NCBI GenBank assembly: GCA_015680685.1
Contig: MNCI01023362.1
Coordinates: forward strand, 62,661 to 126,660
From: Gnetum montanum
Taxonomy: Eukaryota > Streptophyta > Gnetopsida > Gnetales > Gnetaceae
Length of the DNA stretch: 64,000 nucleotides
Direction of reading: 5' to 3'
Below, one piece after another: positions 25,462 to 36,412 of the stretch. Position 1 is the first letter of the stretch; each line of letters starts with the position of its first letter. Under the pieces are notes generated by a model. That model did not search any database. It was given only the letters and a program-made list of their open reading frames with translations, and was not told where the DNA came from. The position numbers and the translations under genes were made by a program.

Positions 25462-25465
25462 AATA

Positions 25466-25943
25466 TGATCACTTAATTTATTGCATTCATTATTTTCTTA
25501 GATAATATGCTGTAAAAATTATAAATATTGAATAAATGAATTAACTAGTAATTAAATAATTTATACTGAAGAATGAAAATAAAAAAATAAAAAAACATTA
25601 TTAATAAAAGAGAGTACTGTAACACCCTCTAGGTTATCTTCCCATGCCACTTAAGTCTTAGAGGCAATCTGGCACTGCCATCATGGTTACACTATCCTAA
25701 GAAAGGGATGATCAGTTCCTTCTTGTCCCACTTCACTTGGCTCTTGTTACTTGCCTCTCCCTGACTCCACAACTCCATGCTTAGCACAGCCTCTCATCCC
25801 AACCTTAAATGGGATAGGTTAAACCCTTTTCCAAGGGATACATGAATAATCGTAACTCCTCATAATAAGGTGCCCCTTCATTTGAAGGTTAATTACATTG
25901 TTTACTTTTTTTTTTCACCCTTAACAAGGGATGGGACATTACA
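25466..25943 (-). repeat. R5 5' LTR
   Basis: A 478-bp LTR. On the minus strand it starts TGTAATGTCCCATCC and ends GTGATCA. It is collinear with the 3' LTR at 16014-16490 and related to the R2 LTR. The minus-strand element start is at 25943. Confidence 0.8.
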
Positions 25944-26444
25944 ATTATAGAGGAGATGTTACCTAATTTGTGATCCTACCTTGCTATCTTTACAATGTAA
26001 TAACTTCATAGCCTCTTAGAGGATCTAATGCTTGTTGATTACCACAATGTTTCAATAATCTTCCTTAATTATTTCTAATAGGATAATTCAAGAAGGGATT
26101 TAATTTGATATGGATTTCTTTGAGGCTCAGAAAAAATCCCCTAATAAACATCATACCTCTTCATTTATATTTAAGGAGGCTTGAACATAATTAGAAAAAT
26201 ATTATTATTTAGAAAATCAATTTATATCAAATACTTCAATTTTGATTGGTTACAAGATATCGACCTATATCATAGTTGCTATGTCCCTTGGTGATTGATT
26301 TAAATCATGCTAGTGGTGTAGATCGATATCTTCATTCCTTCATGAGGTACTTACTCCTATAATCAAATGTTATCAATCCTTGTTGTAATAGCTACTAAAA
26401 TTGATATAATTTGGATTGATTTCCAGTGATCCTACAATGCCTTG
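25944..26444 (-). repeat. Probable outer part of the R4 5' LTR
   Basis: DNA between R5 and R6. A minus-strand AAATATAAATG box near 26165-26175 could be the R4 LTR promoter, and 'agatgttacc' near 25954 echoes the R4 LTR at 15743. I infer that R5 and R6 both landed in this LTR. I could not match it to the R4 3' LTR, so this rests on position and weak similarity. Confidence 0.35.
26440..26444. other. Left 5-bp target site of R6 (ccttg)
   Basis: The five bases before the TG of the R6 5' LTR. The matching copy should follow the R6 3' LTR, but that end is lost at the N-bounded segment, so the duplication cannot be confirmed. Confidence 0.35.
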
Positions 26445-27405
26445 TGAAACACCACTAATTTCAAGTTTTAACACTTCAATAGCAAATTTTTCTAACTATC
26501 AAAACTTGACAAATTTTTCTAAGTGTTGGTGCTATGCTACCACGTGATGCTTGATCCACATCTTGGACTAACCCTAGTCCTATAAATACCCTTGCATTCC
26601 AATTTTTTAAGGTGTTGGATTCCATTTTTCATTGGTTGGTAGTTGGCACTTTCATTTGGCATTTGGCATCTTGGCACTTAGCTCCATGGGCGAACAAGAC
26701 CTAGACCACACCACATTGGTAGAGAGGCATCCCTACACCACATGGTACACTGTGGTCCTATTGTAGCCTTGTACCACATGGTACATTGCAACCTCGTTAT
26801 AGCCCTACAAAACACCGTGGTGGCCAACCTGGCAGACACAGTTTATCACAGTGAGTGCTAGACTTCATGGCCCAACACCACCAAGATTGTGACTACGCTC
26901 CCACTACACATGTTGTACACTATGTACCTTTTAAGATCCTTTTAGAATTAACTATGCTCCCATTTGGGGTAGTCTTCCATTTCTCTCTCTTGTTTCTAGA
27001 ATTTTATTGCATTTTTCTTACATCTTTTCACATTTTTTCGTGCATCATCATGTTGTACTACACTTGGGTGGTAGTCTCTATAGGTTGACACTCTTGTTTT
27101 GGTTAAAACCCTTAGCTATGCTTGCCCCCAGTCTGTGGCTACACTCTACACTTAGCACTATGAAACATTGCTTTGACGTTTAGCACCATTTCATGTTGTT
27201 TGCATTCATATTTTGGCTAACCATGCCACCCCTTGGTTGCACCCACCACCTTGGTTGCAACTAGCAAAGCTCCTATTTAACCAACAAGACCATCTAGGAT
27301 GCTTCACCTTCATTTCTAGCAAGGCCCTCTCATGGAGGTAGGGTTAAGGCTATGCACCCTTTGACTCCTCGGTGATTCCAGCCATTAACATTTTTAGTTG
27401 TTACA
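26445..27405 (+). repeat. R6 5' LTR
   Basis: A 961-bp LTR, TGAAACACCACT to TTGTTACA. A TATA box (TATAAATACC) is at 26581. Compared with the 3' LTR at 52489 it lacks about 630 bp near 26541, including that copy's 44-bp repeat array and 18-bp palindrome. The end is fixed by the primer-binding site 5 bp downstream. Confidence 0.8.
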
Positions 27406-27410
27406 ATTTT

Positions 27411-27429
27411 TGGCACTAGAAGAAGGGCC
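27411..27429 (+). other. Primer-binding site of R6
   Basis: TGGCACTAGAAGAAGGGCC, five bases after the LTR. It is close to the TGGCGCTAGAAGGAGGG site of plant Tat/Ogre elements, generally assigned to tRNA-Arg. The tRNA assignment is from memory. Confidence 0.7.
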
Positions 27430-27629
27430 TTCCATTCCTTCTATATTTAAGGTTATTCATCCATGCTTTTTGCACCTTTGTTACTGGTTTTTGGTTCCCC
27501 TAGAACCCCATAGAACAAAAGCCCAACTATATCCATTGTGTTAAACTCTATATTTTTTGGAGAGTATAATAAGTTCTTAGAGCATAGCAAGCTCCAGCAT
27601 AGCAAGCATAGCACCAGAGTTAGCCATTT

Positions 27630-27820
27630 TTAGTAGCTTCCATAGTTAGCATTTTTTCTGAATTTTCATACTTTGTCAAATTTTTTCAGTTTCATACTTA
27701 GCCAATTTTCTACAGTTTTACACTTAGTTAATCTTTTTTGTAGTTTCCATACTTAGCCATTTTTCTGGTACTAGCAAGCTTAGTCATTTTTTTTTGCAGT
27801 TTTCAAAGTTAGCTATTTTA
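27630..27820 (+). repeat. Degenerate leader repeat of R6
   Basis: About four to five copies of a roughly 40-bp unit containing 'tttccatacttagccatttt' variants in the untranslated leader before gag. Confidence 0.6.
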
Positions 27821-27855
27821 TGCAAATAGCAACTCTCACAACCTGATTTGTAAAC

Positions 27856-29550
27856 ATGAATCCAGATCAACCTTCCACATCGGTGTCTAATAGATTTGAC
27901 ACCATGATCCACCCAAATTGTGCCACACTAAGCCATGAACAATACAATTTTGTTTGTGCCAAAATCCAAGCAAGATTACAAGTGGATTGTCTTGATTTGA
28001 AGGCAAAATAGGACTACAAATGAGTCCACCAAGACAGACAAGAATACAACCCTACCTTGTTTGATATAATCCCACTCATGGAGTCCTACCATTAGCTATT
28101 TTCCCAACTCATTCATGAAAACAAGCATAATGTAGGAAAAACCTACAAGGAAGCCTCATAGGAGGAAGAAGATGAGTTTTAGGTCTACTTTGAATGTGAG
28201 AGCCCCCTTTGCATTGTCTTCCAACAACTACTCCCTAGCATGGTTCCTCCTTAGTTTGGTCCACTTTTCCCCTCCAAGGTGGTGACCATGTCAATTAAGC
28301 CTTCCTTACAAGCAATCATTGCATTTCCCCAACCCTATGCTCACATAAGGACCACCTCCTAGCCCTAGATGACTTAGGCATCCTATGTCCCACTTGTCCC
28401 ATTGATGCCCATGGCATCTATCCAACCCACTCATGTGTGGCCCACCTCGATCATCACACCCATTGCTCAGCCAACACATCAACTAAACTTATTTGCTATG
28501 ACATTAATCTAGCAAACTCGGCAACCAGCAATTAAACCTTATGCTATGCAACCAACACAAGCCCAACCAATGCAACCAACTAGCACATCCTCAAGCTTGG
28601 ATCAGGCATTCCAGCTAATTCAAAGCTTAAAGGAGGAGATCAACCAACTTAAGGCTACCAACTCTGACATTGTCAAGGTGGTGGACTTCTACCAAGATGA
28701 TCCCATAAGTCCTACGGTACCACCTCTAACTCTCCCAACTGGGGTCCAACTACCTCAACTCACCAAGTACAATGGTGAATGGGACAGCAATGCACACTTG
28801 CTTACATTTTGATCTAAGTGTCTACTCCTTCAAGCTTGGCCACATGCCATCATGTGTATGTTTCCAATATCACTCACTAGTAAGGCCTTAGACTAGTATC
28901 GTGTGCTACCAAAGGCCTCAATCTCTTCTTTGGAAGATTTCATGAGGTAATTTTTGACATGCTTCAGGTACAACATAAAGCCTAAAGCAACCCTTGACCA
29001 GCTCATGTAGGTCAAGTAGGGGCCCCTAGAGCCCATGCCAAAATTCCTCCAACACTAGAGTGTCACATTGAGTAAAATGTGTGAACCCCTAGCAACAATG
29101 CACTTATTGACCATCTTCAAGGGTGTAGTGAACAACTTCATCAAGTCCAAACTATATTACCTAGCCCTCCAAAGTCTCTTAGCCAAAACTTTGACAAAAC
29201 CAAAGGCATAAAAGAGGCAACACAAGCTAGTAATGACTTGACCTACGTGGCCTATAGAAATAAACATGCGCATAAGCAAAACATAGTAATGGAAATAGTG
29301 GCCACAAGTGCAAAAGCAACCAACTAGGGCCCAACAGCTAAGTAGCCCAAGCCCCTTAAGCACAAAGCTACCAACTCAGGAACCAACTCACCTACATCGA
29401 TAGAGGCTATTGCAAGGTCCAACTTTGGGTGCAAGGATCTTTCAAAGTATACACTGCTACCGATGGACCCATTTGAACTATTGGAGCAACTCTTGAAAGC
29501 TAGGCAAATTGAAAATAGATGAGTATTAGAAATTTTCCACCAACAACATA
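27856..29550 (+). pseudogene. gag: R6 gag, 5' part (interrupted by R7)
   Basis: It starts at an ATG (27856, MNPDQPSTSVSNRFD). The N-terminal part (LSHEQYNFVCAKIQ) resembles the start of R7 gag. From 28546 comes a Met/Gln/Pro-rich linker, a heptad-like SLDQAFQLIQSLKEEINQLK helix, then the capsid start LPQLTKYNGEWDSNAHLLTF. The region continues through stops with VVNNFIKSKLYYLA near 29130. Near 29430-29510 a SKYTLLPMDPFELLEQLL motif precedes the nucleocapsid. Most stops read TAG or TGA where Q, W or R is expected. R7 interrupts the gene at 29551. Confidence 0.75.
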
Positions 29551-29555
29551 ATAGG
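29551..29555. other. Left target-site duplication of R7 (atagg)
   Basis: The 5 bp just before the R7 5' LTR. It is identical to 48528-48532 just after the 3' LTR. Together they prove R7 is a distinct insertion in R6 gag. Confidence 0.95.
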
Positions 29556-29849
29556 TGAAACACCATAAAATTTTAGTTCCTTGATTCTTTAGTAGAGTCT
29601 TGAAATTTGGGAAATAATTTCCACAAGTGCAGCATCATGATGGACCATCTAGATAATGTAGCCACTAAAAGTAGACCGTACAGTTCGACAAGTTTTCTAT
29701 CACCTTGGCTGATAGGCTTGTTGAACTCTCTAGCCTACGCAACTTGGTACTTGACTCGGTTGATGGTCTACCTAGAGAGCATGTTAGGAGCTACTAAAAG
29801 TGTTTAGGATGAGCTAAGTAGTTCAGCAAGTTTTCTAACTAAAGAAACC

Positions 29850-30675
29850 TGCTATGCTACGCTACACTGAACAATGTAGTAGGCCTTGAGAAGACTGAAC
29901 AGGTACCAAAGATGCACATTGACGATGAATTAGTCCCTTAGAGGCATTGCCCCACTTCATCCTTGATGCATGAGGAAAGTGACACATCAAAAATAGGAAA
30001 AATTTCATCGGAGGTCCTCTTCACTCTCAGTGCTACGTTGTGCTATGCTACGCAGCATAGAACAACATAGCAAGGATACGTTCTCGCAATGATTCCACTC
30101 AGATGGCTTTGATAGAGTAAGCACATTTGCTTAGGTTTCAACCAATGAATAGGTTTGCTCCATTGACACACTAGGACATGACTGACATCTTGCGACAAAA
30201 CTTTTGCAAGATTAAGTTAGAATCCAAGCCAGGCTGGGTGTTACGCTATGCTACGCTACGTAGCGTAGCACAGTTTAGCAAGGACAAAACACACGAAGGA
30301 ATTCTACCAAGTGGTTTCAGCAAGAAGATTGCACTTGGCCATATTCTGGCCTCAAAGACTGGCTATCCTGCTTCACCCTCAAGATCCAAGCATGGTTTCT
30401 TGAAAAAGCATTGCAAGACTAGGCGAGGATGCATGTCATATTGGCTACTATGCTATGCTATGCTACATAGCATAGCACAATGTAGCAAGGATGCAAAACA
30501 ACAAAGTGTCCCAAAGTTGAACTTAGTAGGTCCTGGGACCTTTTAGCATGGAAGACCATGTTGCAGTCTCTTGCCTAGCCAGGCCTTAGATAGGTATTTT
30601 CAGCTTATAGGCAAGATTTTGTTTAAGACCGGTGGCTACACTATGCTATGCTATGTAGCATAGCACAATGTAGCA
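29850..30675 (+). repeat. Array of five palindromes in the R7 5' LTR
   Basis: Palindromic cores built from GCTATGC/GCTACGC and their complements lie near 29850, 30031, 30249, 30456 and 30644. The best, 30249-30270, is a perfect 22-nt palindrome whose inner 20 nt read GCTACGCTACGTAGCGTAGC. Most units are followed by an arm like 'cacaatgtagcaagga'. Equivalent units occur in the 3' LTR near 47415, 47600, 47810 and 48010. Confidence 0.85.
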
Positions 30676-31119
30676 TGTGGGTATTTATGCTACATATGTT
30701 GGAGAGTGTAAACAGCGTAACACTCACATAGCAGCCTCAGGACATCTTTGTTTAGCTATAAAACTGGTTAGCAATGCCTATTCTTGGCCCGACACCTCTC
30801 CAAAAAGAAAAATCAACAAGTTTTCCTTGTTTTGCACCCCCTAACCATCCCCTAAGTTGTCACTATGCTAGACCCTACTTGCAAGAGTAGGGAAGACGTA
30901 GTCTTGGAGCACTAGCTCCACTTTGCATTTATTGACTGGCAGTTTTCTTTACAAAAAATATAACATCTCTCTAAAATTTAGGACATGTAGAACGAACGAT
31001 ATGGTCATAAGCATAGTAGTTTTCAACATTACATAGCAGCACGACACAAGTCATGTTCACACTTTGTAGGACCCAGGACACATGACACTCAAACCATGTT
31101 TCGCTCCCACATCTAACTC

Positions 31120-31128
31120 TATAAATAC
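31120..31128 (+). promoter_or_regulatory. TATA box of the R7 5' LTR
   Basis: TATAAATAC followed by CCCAGTG, matching the R6 LTR boxes at 26581 (TATAAATACC) and 53250 (TATAAATGCC) in sequence and context. It is the likely start of sense transcription. It is absent from the R7 3' LTR. Confidence 0.7.
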
Positions 31129-31720
31129 CCCAGTGAACAATGTTGAAGGGGTTGGCTTTTGGGGAGCATTCTAACAGGGTTAGCTTTTGGCATTGTTGGC
31201 TTGGAGCCATCAATCAACTTTTAGCATTGTTGGATTTGGAAATTACTTCTCTAGTAGTTGGCTTTCTTGGTTTAGATGTTGACACTTTAGCTCTCTGGTG
31301 ATTGGCTATTAACAACAGTTTGAGGAATTGTGACCATACTACTTCATTGTAAGATGTGCTTGTTCCCACTACCATTTGTTGTACACCTTCATTTCAGCAA
31401 AGATTAGATCCTTGATCTTGGGGCAGTGTGCTTACTTACCTAAACTTGTTTCATTTTTTTTTTTATTTTTATGTTTTGCATTATCTTCAATCAATTTATG
31501 TTCATCGCTTATCGCTCAACATGAATATAATAGCCTTAAAACCAACGTTTATGAAAGGTTATTATACACCGCTTAAGTCCCTGTCTAATTGACTAGACTG
31601 TTCAGTGCACCCCACATCCATTTACATCTAGCATGGCCATCGCATGGATCCAGGGCTAGGTTGTACGCCTGGTGACCTCTCGGTGTTCCAACCATCGCCA
31701 TTTTCAGTCGCTACAATTTT

Positions 31721-31740
31721 TGATGCTAGAAGGAGGGCCC
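31721..31740 (+). other. Primer-binding site of R7
   Basis: TGATGCTAGAAGGAGGGCCC, five bases after the 5' LTR. It matches the Tat/Ogre-type site TGGCGCTAGAAGGAGGG with two transitions at the CpG-rich start. Confidence 0.75.
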
Positions 31741-32125
31741 TTCTATGCTTTTTTTGCATATCACGGGTAATCCTACACACTGTCTATACCCTGTCATCTA
31801 CTGGCATAGACATGACACCCTTGTGGTTGTCTATGCATCGTGTGGTGTAGACTTGTCACAACAACGGTTTCTTTGGGACCTGATAGGAGTAAAGCTTCCA
31901 ACTAATTGCTCACTTCACAACGTTCACCCTATTTACCACCCCATGCTACCTACACCTCATGTGACAGTATCAAACCACCTAGCATAACACTCCTACTTAG
32001 CATATTAGGTGTCTTCCTAGTGCATCTAGTTGTATTTTTCTCTCTTTTACAATTTTCACCTTACTACGAAAAATGATTCTTGTAACCACTATTACCACCA
32101 TCTCGAACCTAGAGGTTCCATACTC
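31741..32125 (+). other. R7 leader
   Basis: An untranslated leader between the primer site and gag. Plus frames at 31644-31987 cross the primer site and are not conserved in R6. No extra upstream ORF is evident. Confidence 0.5.
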
Positions 32126-34381
32126 AATTTAAAATGTGACAGGTCCTAAGAAGCCACTCAGCTTGGTGCTAGCACCATGTCAATCCCTTAGATTATGGCA
32201 CCTATCACCAGAGCACTTGGCACAAGATGCAGAGCGATATGACTTCCTCTGCACAAAAGTCCAAGTCAGTCTACCCTTGGACCATTAGGAACTCAAAGAA
32301 AAACATAATTTTGAGTTCCTCCACCTAAACAAGAGGGAGTTCATCCCTACCCCTGACATCATCATCCCATTGATTGAACAATATCAATGGGTCCTGGACC
32401 AGTTAATGTGAGTTAGTAGGTCTAGGGAATAGGACACAACATTCCACTATGATGAAGAATTCCAAGATGGACAAGAGGACTTGGACTCCCACTCTAAGGG
32501 TGGTGGCCAAACCTACACTATAGTCATCTCACCTACTACTATCTTTCGATCTAACCTGCTCTTTGCTTTTGCCCCCTTCGTGATTACCACGACCATGTCA
32601 CAATCTACACCTGTGCTAGCCATGGGTAGCCATCCCATACCTTCCACGTACCAGCAAGGGGGTCCTTTAGCTTCGTTCCCAATCATCCTTCCTTTTTAGT
32701 CTACCCTAGAAGTGTACCCATTGTTAGTTATAGCTATGCTACCATACGTCCATACTTTTCCCACATCTCAGTCACATGTGAGCTTTGCCTTTGGTCCTTC
32801 GTCCGCACTTGTCCCACCACTAGTGTCTAACCCAATCTCAAACATGTGGTGGGCCCCAACCCCATCCTTACCTATGGCACAACCCTCTCAGGTATCCTAC
32901 TACATGCAATCCCAAGCACACTAGCTTCTATAGATAGTACAACCCAATGCAGGGCTGTGGGTTGCCCTGCCAACCGGGAAACCTATCAACCCCAGAACCC
33001 CACCAGTAGTTACCGCATCAACGGCACCACCCGCTGGGTGGTGGATGGCCGAAGCAACACCATTCATAGGAGTGGCACTAATAGTACCCTCCATGGGCCA
33101 AGCCACTGCCCCTACACCACAATCCCCATTGGCGCATATGAAAGCTACTCAAGTAGCCCCACAACCATTTGCAATGTCACTGAGTCTGGATCAAGCTTTT
33201 CAACTTATCTAGACCCTAATTGAGGAAATCAAATGCCTCAAAGTTGCAAGTTCTGACATGGTATAGGTCATGTACTTTTACCATGATGATCCCATCATCT
33301 CGTCCATTCCCATGCTTACGTTACCCCCTGGGGTGTCACTCCCCCAATTTACGAAATACAACAAGGAGGGTGATCCCAATGCACATTTGGTAACGTTTAG
33401 GTATGAATCTTTGTTGTTGCAGCAATGGCCACACACTATCATCCATGTCTTTGTAATGTCCTTGATAGGTAAGGCTTTAGATTGGTACCATGCACTCCCA
33501 CATGTCTCCATCTCAAATTTGGAAGAGCTGCTGAGTCAGTTTGTGACTCATTTCAAGTATAACTTGAAAACCAGAGGTCACGCTGGACTAGCTAATGAGC
33601 ATCAAGCAAGACCCACTCAAGTCTGTGCAAAGATTTATATAGTAGTGGAGCACCACCTTGAATGAAATATGTGAGCCTATCACTAAGGCCCATCTGTTGG
33701 CCATCTTCAAGGGGGTAGTAAATGATTTTATCAATTCAAAGCTTTACTAATTAGCCCCGCACTCCCTCAGTCAAGCTTTCACAAAGACTAAGAGCATCCA
33801 AGATGTAGCCGAGGCTAGTAAAAGTCTAGCTTATATCACATACAAAAATGCACACCTTAAGAAGGACAAAGAGAAGGGCAAGGCTACAATAACCATGATG
33901 GTCGCTATGGCTAACGAGGCCAAACCTAACAACAGTAACAAAAAGGTGGCCACGACACCCACTAATGCCACATCTAGCTCAAGTAACATTGCTCAATCCT
34001 CAACATCAGCACTTGAGGTGTCAAACTAGTCTAAACCCAACTTCGAGTGCAAAGATCGCTCCAAATACACCCCATTACCTGTTAAGCCTTTAGAATTTCT
34101 AAAGAAACTATTGGGAGCTAGGTATATACAGCACAAATGGATGTTAGAGGAAGCAATCAAACAACATCAAAGGTATTGTAAACTTCTTAGGAACCCCTCC
34201 TTGGCCATGTCCAATGAGCCATTAGTTCCTAAGAACTTCATGCTCAAATGCTTTTGTGACTATCACCAACTATGTGGTCATGATATAGACTACTTTCTAG
34301 CATTGAAAGATGATATTCAATGCATGATCGATCAGGGCAAGCTATTCTTGGATGAAAGTAGTCCTTTTCTCCCTAAAAAAT
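32126..34381 (+). pseudogene. gag: R7 gag
   Basis: The N-terminal part (LSPEHLAQDAERYDFLCTKVQ, about 32205-32270) parallels R6. A Pro/Ser/Thr-rich linker spans about 32480-33170. The capsid begins near 33185 with SLDQAFQLI and is open at 33270-33665: YFYHDDPIISSIPMLTLPPG, LPQFTKYNKEGDPNAHL, then KALDWYHALP. Further down come INSKLY and SKYTPLPVKPLEFLKKLLGA. At about 34240-34340 the nucleocapsid finger reads CFCDYHQLCGHDIDYFLALK, a C-x2-H-x4-H type motif of Tat Gag whose last Cys is replaced by Phe. A few stops and one frameshift disable it. Confidence 0.8.
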
Positions 34382-35830
34382 AGTCAATACATGTTTACAA
34401 GGACCCCCTAAATGCCAACAATGCAAGGTACACAATTAGTGTCATTGGCATTGATGGTAATCCAAAACCACCACAACAATCGTTTGTGGTGCATATCCCT
34501 CCTCGAAATGTAGCAACTCCTAAGACCACAAAAACGATGCAGTGAAAACTGTTTATCCTCAAGGTCCTTCCTCAGACATCCACCCCTACACCCTTTGTGC
34601 TTAGAATTGCATCACCCATGCTAGCACCACAGGCACCATTCGTTATGAAGGTGCCAAAATAAAGAAGCACTTCTGCCACACAAAGCCAAACAATGAAAGC
34701 AGCACTATAGCCTCCTCATTCAAAAAAATGGGAAGAGCATTTGGTGGACAAGATGGCTAGGGAATGTACCACCTTAGGTCTTCCCAAGCCTACTCCCTTG
34801 TCCTCAAGGCCCATGGCCCCCTCATCATCAACAACTGATAATGCCACATAGAAGCAATCACCACCGCCCTACCCAAGAAAGCATAGCCCTCAACCTGAAG
34901 CTACCCCTCCTCGGGAGATTTGTCTCCTAGGATGAATGGAAGAGGAAAAGGGCAACAAAAAAGATGGTGGGTAGGATCTTTTCAATGCCCTCACCCAAGT
35001 TAAATAGGCTCTAAAATAGAAAAACATAACTTTGAGCCTGTATGACTTGGTGATGACGTCCATTGCACACCAAGAAGCCATGGTTCGCATGTTATCGTCC
35101 ATACTAGTTGATGAAAACATGTTAGCAGAGGAGAAAGCGATCCACATAGTCATGCTTGCCTCTATAGCCAAGGAACCATGGCTAGCTCAGTTAACATTCC
35201 ACAATGAGTCCATTAAGGATGAACCTTAAAAAGGTCAAGTGATGATGGCACCTATGTTCATTACAATTCGGGTCAGTCAGTACAAGATCCAAAGGGTACA
35301 TGTTGATGACGGGGCCACTACTAATGTCATCCCCTTTCCCATAGTGGAAAAATTGGGCTTGGTCGATGAAATCAAGCCCATGACAACTTCTTGCTTAGAA
35401 TTGTTTAATGGAGCACGTGTGCTAGTAAAAGGAATTGTACATATCAACTTTGTGGTAAGGGGCCAGTTCCCCACAAGCATGGTGTTTATAGTGGTAGAGG
35501 AGATGCCTGGGTTCAACCTGATCCTAGGGAGGTCATGGTTGTCCTAGTTGAGGGCTATTTCCTCACCGATACACTAGGAAATTCACATACCCTATGCAGG
35601 GGAGGAAGTGATAATTCATGATGATGAAGTGGCTCCCCGAGCCATAAACAATGTAGGAATGGAGCAAGGTTCAGAGATTGAAATCTCTGAAAACCAAACC
35701 CCTGTTCAAACTGAAATAACTGAACAAGTCAAAACCAGCCCAAATGAAGAAGCAACATGGGTTGAGTTGTCCTTTTAGGTAGTAGATGATGACATCAAGG
35801 AGTATCATAACAAAACCTCCTAGCCATATG
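34382..35830 (+). pseudogene. pol: R7 aspartic protease and its N-terminal extension
   Basis: From about 34970 the frame shows NITLSLYDLVMTSIAHQEA, a conserved block before Tat proteases. One stop later, 35239-35547 is open for 102 residues: VHVDDGATTNVIPFPIVEKLGL, then PGFNLILGRSWL. The active site reads D-D-G-A where canonical retropepsins have D-T/S-G. R6 has the same D-D-G-A, so this is ancestral for the family rather than damage. Coding similarity to R6 continues to LRKQL near 35860. It would process Gag-Pol. The antisense gene follows. Confidence 0.75.
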
Positions 35831-35999
35831 CATCGCCAAGCCCACAATGGCTTAGGAAGCAACTGTGGGAATGATCATTGTTTACATTAGCGTAATTACT
35901 CCACTACTTGCATCATGATTACTGTTTACATTATTTGCTTCATATTGATGGTTTACGCTAGCGTCCTTCTCATTATTTACATTATGTCCATTGTTCGCA

Positions 36000-36240
36000 T
36001 CACTACACGGCTCGTTAAGGCCTAAAACTAGCAATGTTTTTTATCACCTCACATGCGGCTTGAAATGGCCTAAAACTAGCGATGGCCCACTAAGGCCCAA
36101 AACTAGAGATTTTCTTTATTATCACCTTACACATGGCCAAAAATGGCCTAAAAATAGTGGTGGACCAAAATGGCCTAAAACTAGCCATGGCCCGGAATGG
36201 CCTTAAACTACTTGTTGTGGCCCACCAAGGCCTAAAACTG
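36000..36240 (+). repeat. GGCCTAAAACTAG minisatellite, copy 1 (after protease)
   Basis: About eight copies of a 25-35 bp unit with 'ggcctaaaactag' and 'atggcc' words. The R6 counterpart is at 50455-50510, also just after protease. The same TAAACTAG core recurs before RT and after integrase in R7. Confidence 0.8.
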
Positions 36241-36412
36241 GTAACTTTACTACCCTGAAAGAAAAAAGAAAAATATATAAAAAATAAATAAATGAAACAC
36301 ATTAACTGAAATAAAATATATTATTTTGCATTCATTCTTTGCTCAATGTTAATCAATAATGTTTACAAATCAATCAAATTCAAAGCAAGAAATAAAATTA
36401 TTGGTCGCCACA

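Larger units (their letters stand above)
16014..25943 (-). mobile_element. Tekay-like chromovirus R5 with antisense cargo gene
   Basis: A 9.9-kb minus-strand Ty3/gypsy element with both LTRs (16014-16490 and 25466-25943), a primer-binding site, a polypurine tract, gag, protease, RT/RNase H, integrase and a decayed chromodomain. The two LTRs differ at very roughly 15-20% of sites by eye, so the insertion is old. No matching 5-bp target duplication was found (flanks aaata and attat). A plus-strand gene and minisatellites lie between the 5' LTR and gag. R5 appears to be inserted in the 5' LTR of R4. Confidence 0.75.
29556..31715 (+). repeat. R7 5' LTR
   Basis: A 2160-bp LTR, TGAAACACCATA to GTCGCTACA. 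It holds five palindrome-rich units about 180-210 bp apart and a TATA box at 31120-31128 (TATAAATAC). The 3' LTR lacks about 750 bp (roughly 30603-31355 here), including that TATA box. A 122-residue frame at 30178-30546 is not kept open in the other LTR. Confidence 0.9.

Noticed and set aside
30178-30546. 122-residue plus-strand frame in the R7 5' LTR
   Set aside because: It lies over palindrome units and is broken by a stop in the 3' LTR copy (near 47798).
32846-33223. 125-residue plus frame in R7 gag
   Set aside because: It is out of frame with the gag linker and overlaps it; a shadow of the Pro-rich region.
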